A DNA stretch of 33,271 nt. Source: Burkholderiales bacterium (lineage in GTDB: Bacteria > Pseudomonadota > Gammaproteobacteria > Burkholderiales > Usitatibacteraceae). The position numbers and the translations under genes were made by a program. Where the stretch lies: positions 1-33,271 of the forward strand of contig JAFMJY010000016.1 of the NCBI GenBank assembly GCA_017853245.1, written 5' to 3'. Numbering within the stretch: the stretch's first letter is position 1; every line of letters begins with the position of its first letter. Below the pieces are notes generated by a model, which searched no databases, was not told the origin of the DNA, and was given only the letters and a program-made list of their open reading frames with translations. This document shows, piece by piece, positions 33,028-33,271 of this stretch.

Positions 33028-33271
33028 GCGGCGCGCTCCCGAGTCCAGCACAGCTCGCGCGCGATGGCCTCGTCGAGAGAGGCAGCACGCTCGTGCTCGG
33101 GAAGCACGGTCCAGGTGTAGGTTTCCACTTCGAGATGTGATGAGAGGGGGCTGTGCCGGTGAAGGGTGAGCGCCTCCTCGACAAAGGCGCGCGTGGACTG
33201 AAAACCGGCGAGCGACTCCCGGAACACGGGAACGTGAAAATGCACCCGCCATTCGACGTCCGCCTCCCGCC
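33024..33271 (-). CDS. eboE: metabolite traffic protein EboE, C-terminal part (runs off the window)
   Basis: Only the last 81 codons are present; the gene continues past the right edge. The visible end reads READVEWRVHFHVPVFRESL, then STRAFVEEALTLHRHS and HLEVETYTWTVLPEHERA, closing with EAIARELCW. The pairs WRVHFHVP and HLEVETYTW are, from my knowledge of the family, typical of the C-terminus of EboE, a TIM-barrel sugar-isomerase-like protein. Its stop overlaps the eboC ATG (ATGA), so the two are translationally coupled. The N-terminus, metal ligands and remaining Ebo genes cannot be assessed here. Confidence 0.8.
   Translation of the reverse strand, partial: READVEWRVHFHVPVFRESLAGFQSTRAFVEEALTLHRHSPLSSHLEVETYTWTVLPEHERAASLDEAIARELCWTRERAA

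Overview
The window is ordinary chromosome from a GC-rich betaproteobacterium. The evidence is the order relA - tRNA-Val(GAC) - thrS - infC - rpmI - rplT, the polyhydroxybutyrate genes phaR and phbB, monofunctional-type RelA, LolC/LolD, and an RF2 gene with the standard +1 frameshift. Genus and species cannot be read from the sequence. I see no insertion sequence, prophage, CRISPR array or rRNA gene. Coding density is very high, and only 22822-23261 exceeds 300 bases without a gene.

Layout. 1-5658 (minus strand) is translation and stringent response: relA, tRNA-Val with its own promoter and a distal terminator, then thrS, infC (AUC start), rpmI and rplT. 5723-9877 holds comEC (minus) diverging from an overlapping plus-strand set: a DUF2062 membrane protein, an AlkA-type glycosylase and a GNAT acetyltransferase. 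9881-13741 holds lolD/lolC (minus, TTG start for lolC), an RpfE-like protein (plus) and an orphan amino-acid-type binding protein (minus). 13830-20851 is a plus-strand run: recJ, a CaiB/BaiF CoA-transferase, an HMG-CoA-lyase family enzyme, prfB, lysS and a glycine-zipper envelope protein. 20876-24011 holds rimO and phaR (minus), a long regulatory intergenic region, and phbB (plus). 24024-28697 holds dnaE and tadA (minus) and a GPP34-domain protein (plus). 28682-33271 is a compact minus-strand operon: the 3' end of eboE, eboC, then ATPase, binding protein and fused permease of a ferric-iron-type ABC importer.

The most interesting region is the phaR-phbB intergenic region. It has a near-consensus sigma70 promoter (TTGACA, 17 bp, TAGAAT), three closely related 16-bp operator-like sites on either side of that promoter and in the phaR leader, and a predicted transcript of about 205 nt with no convincing ORF. 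That transcript folds into strong successive hairpins, carries a CU-rich anti-Shine-Dalgarno-like stretch, and ends in a textbook intrinsic terminator. It could be an undescribed small RNA under PhaR control, an attenuating leader of phbB, or both. The second item of interest is an Ebo gene pair joined to an iron-type ABC importer whose binding protein lacks the usual N-terminal His/Tyr ligand motif.
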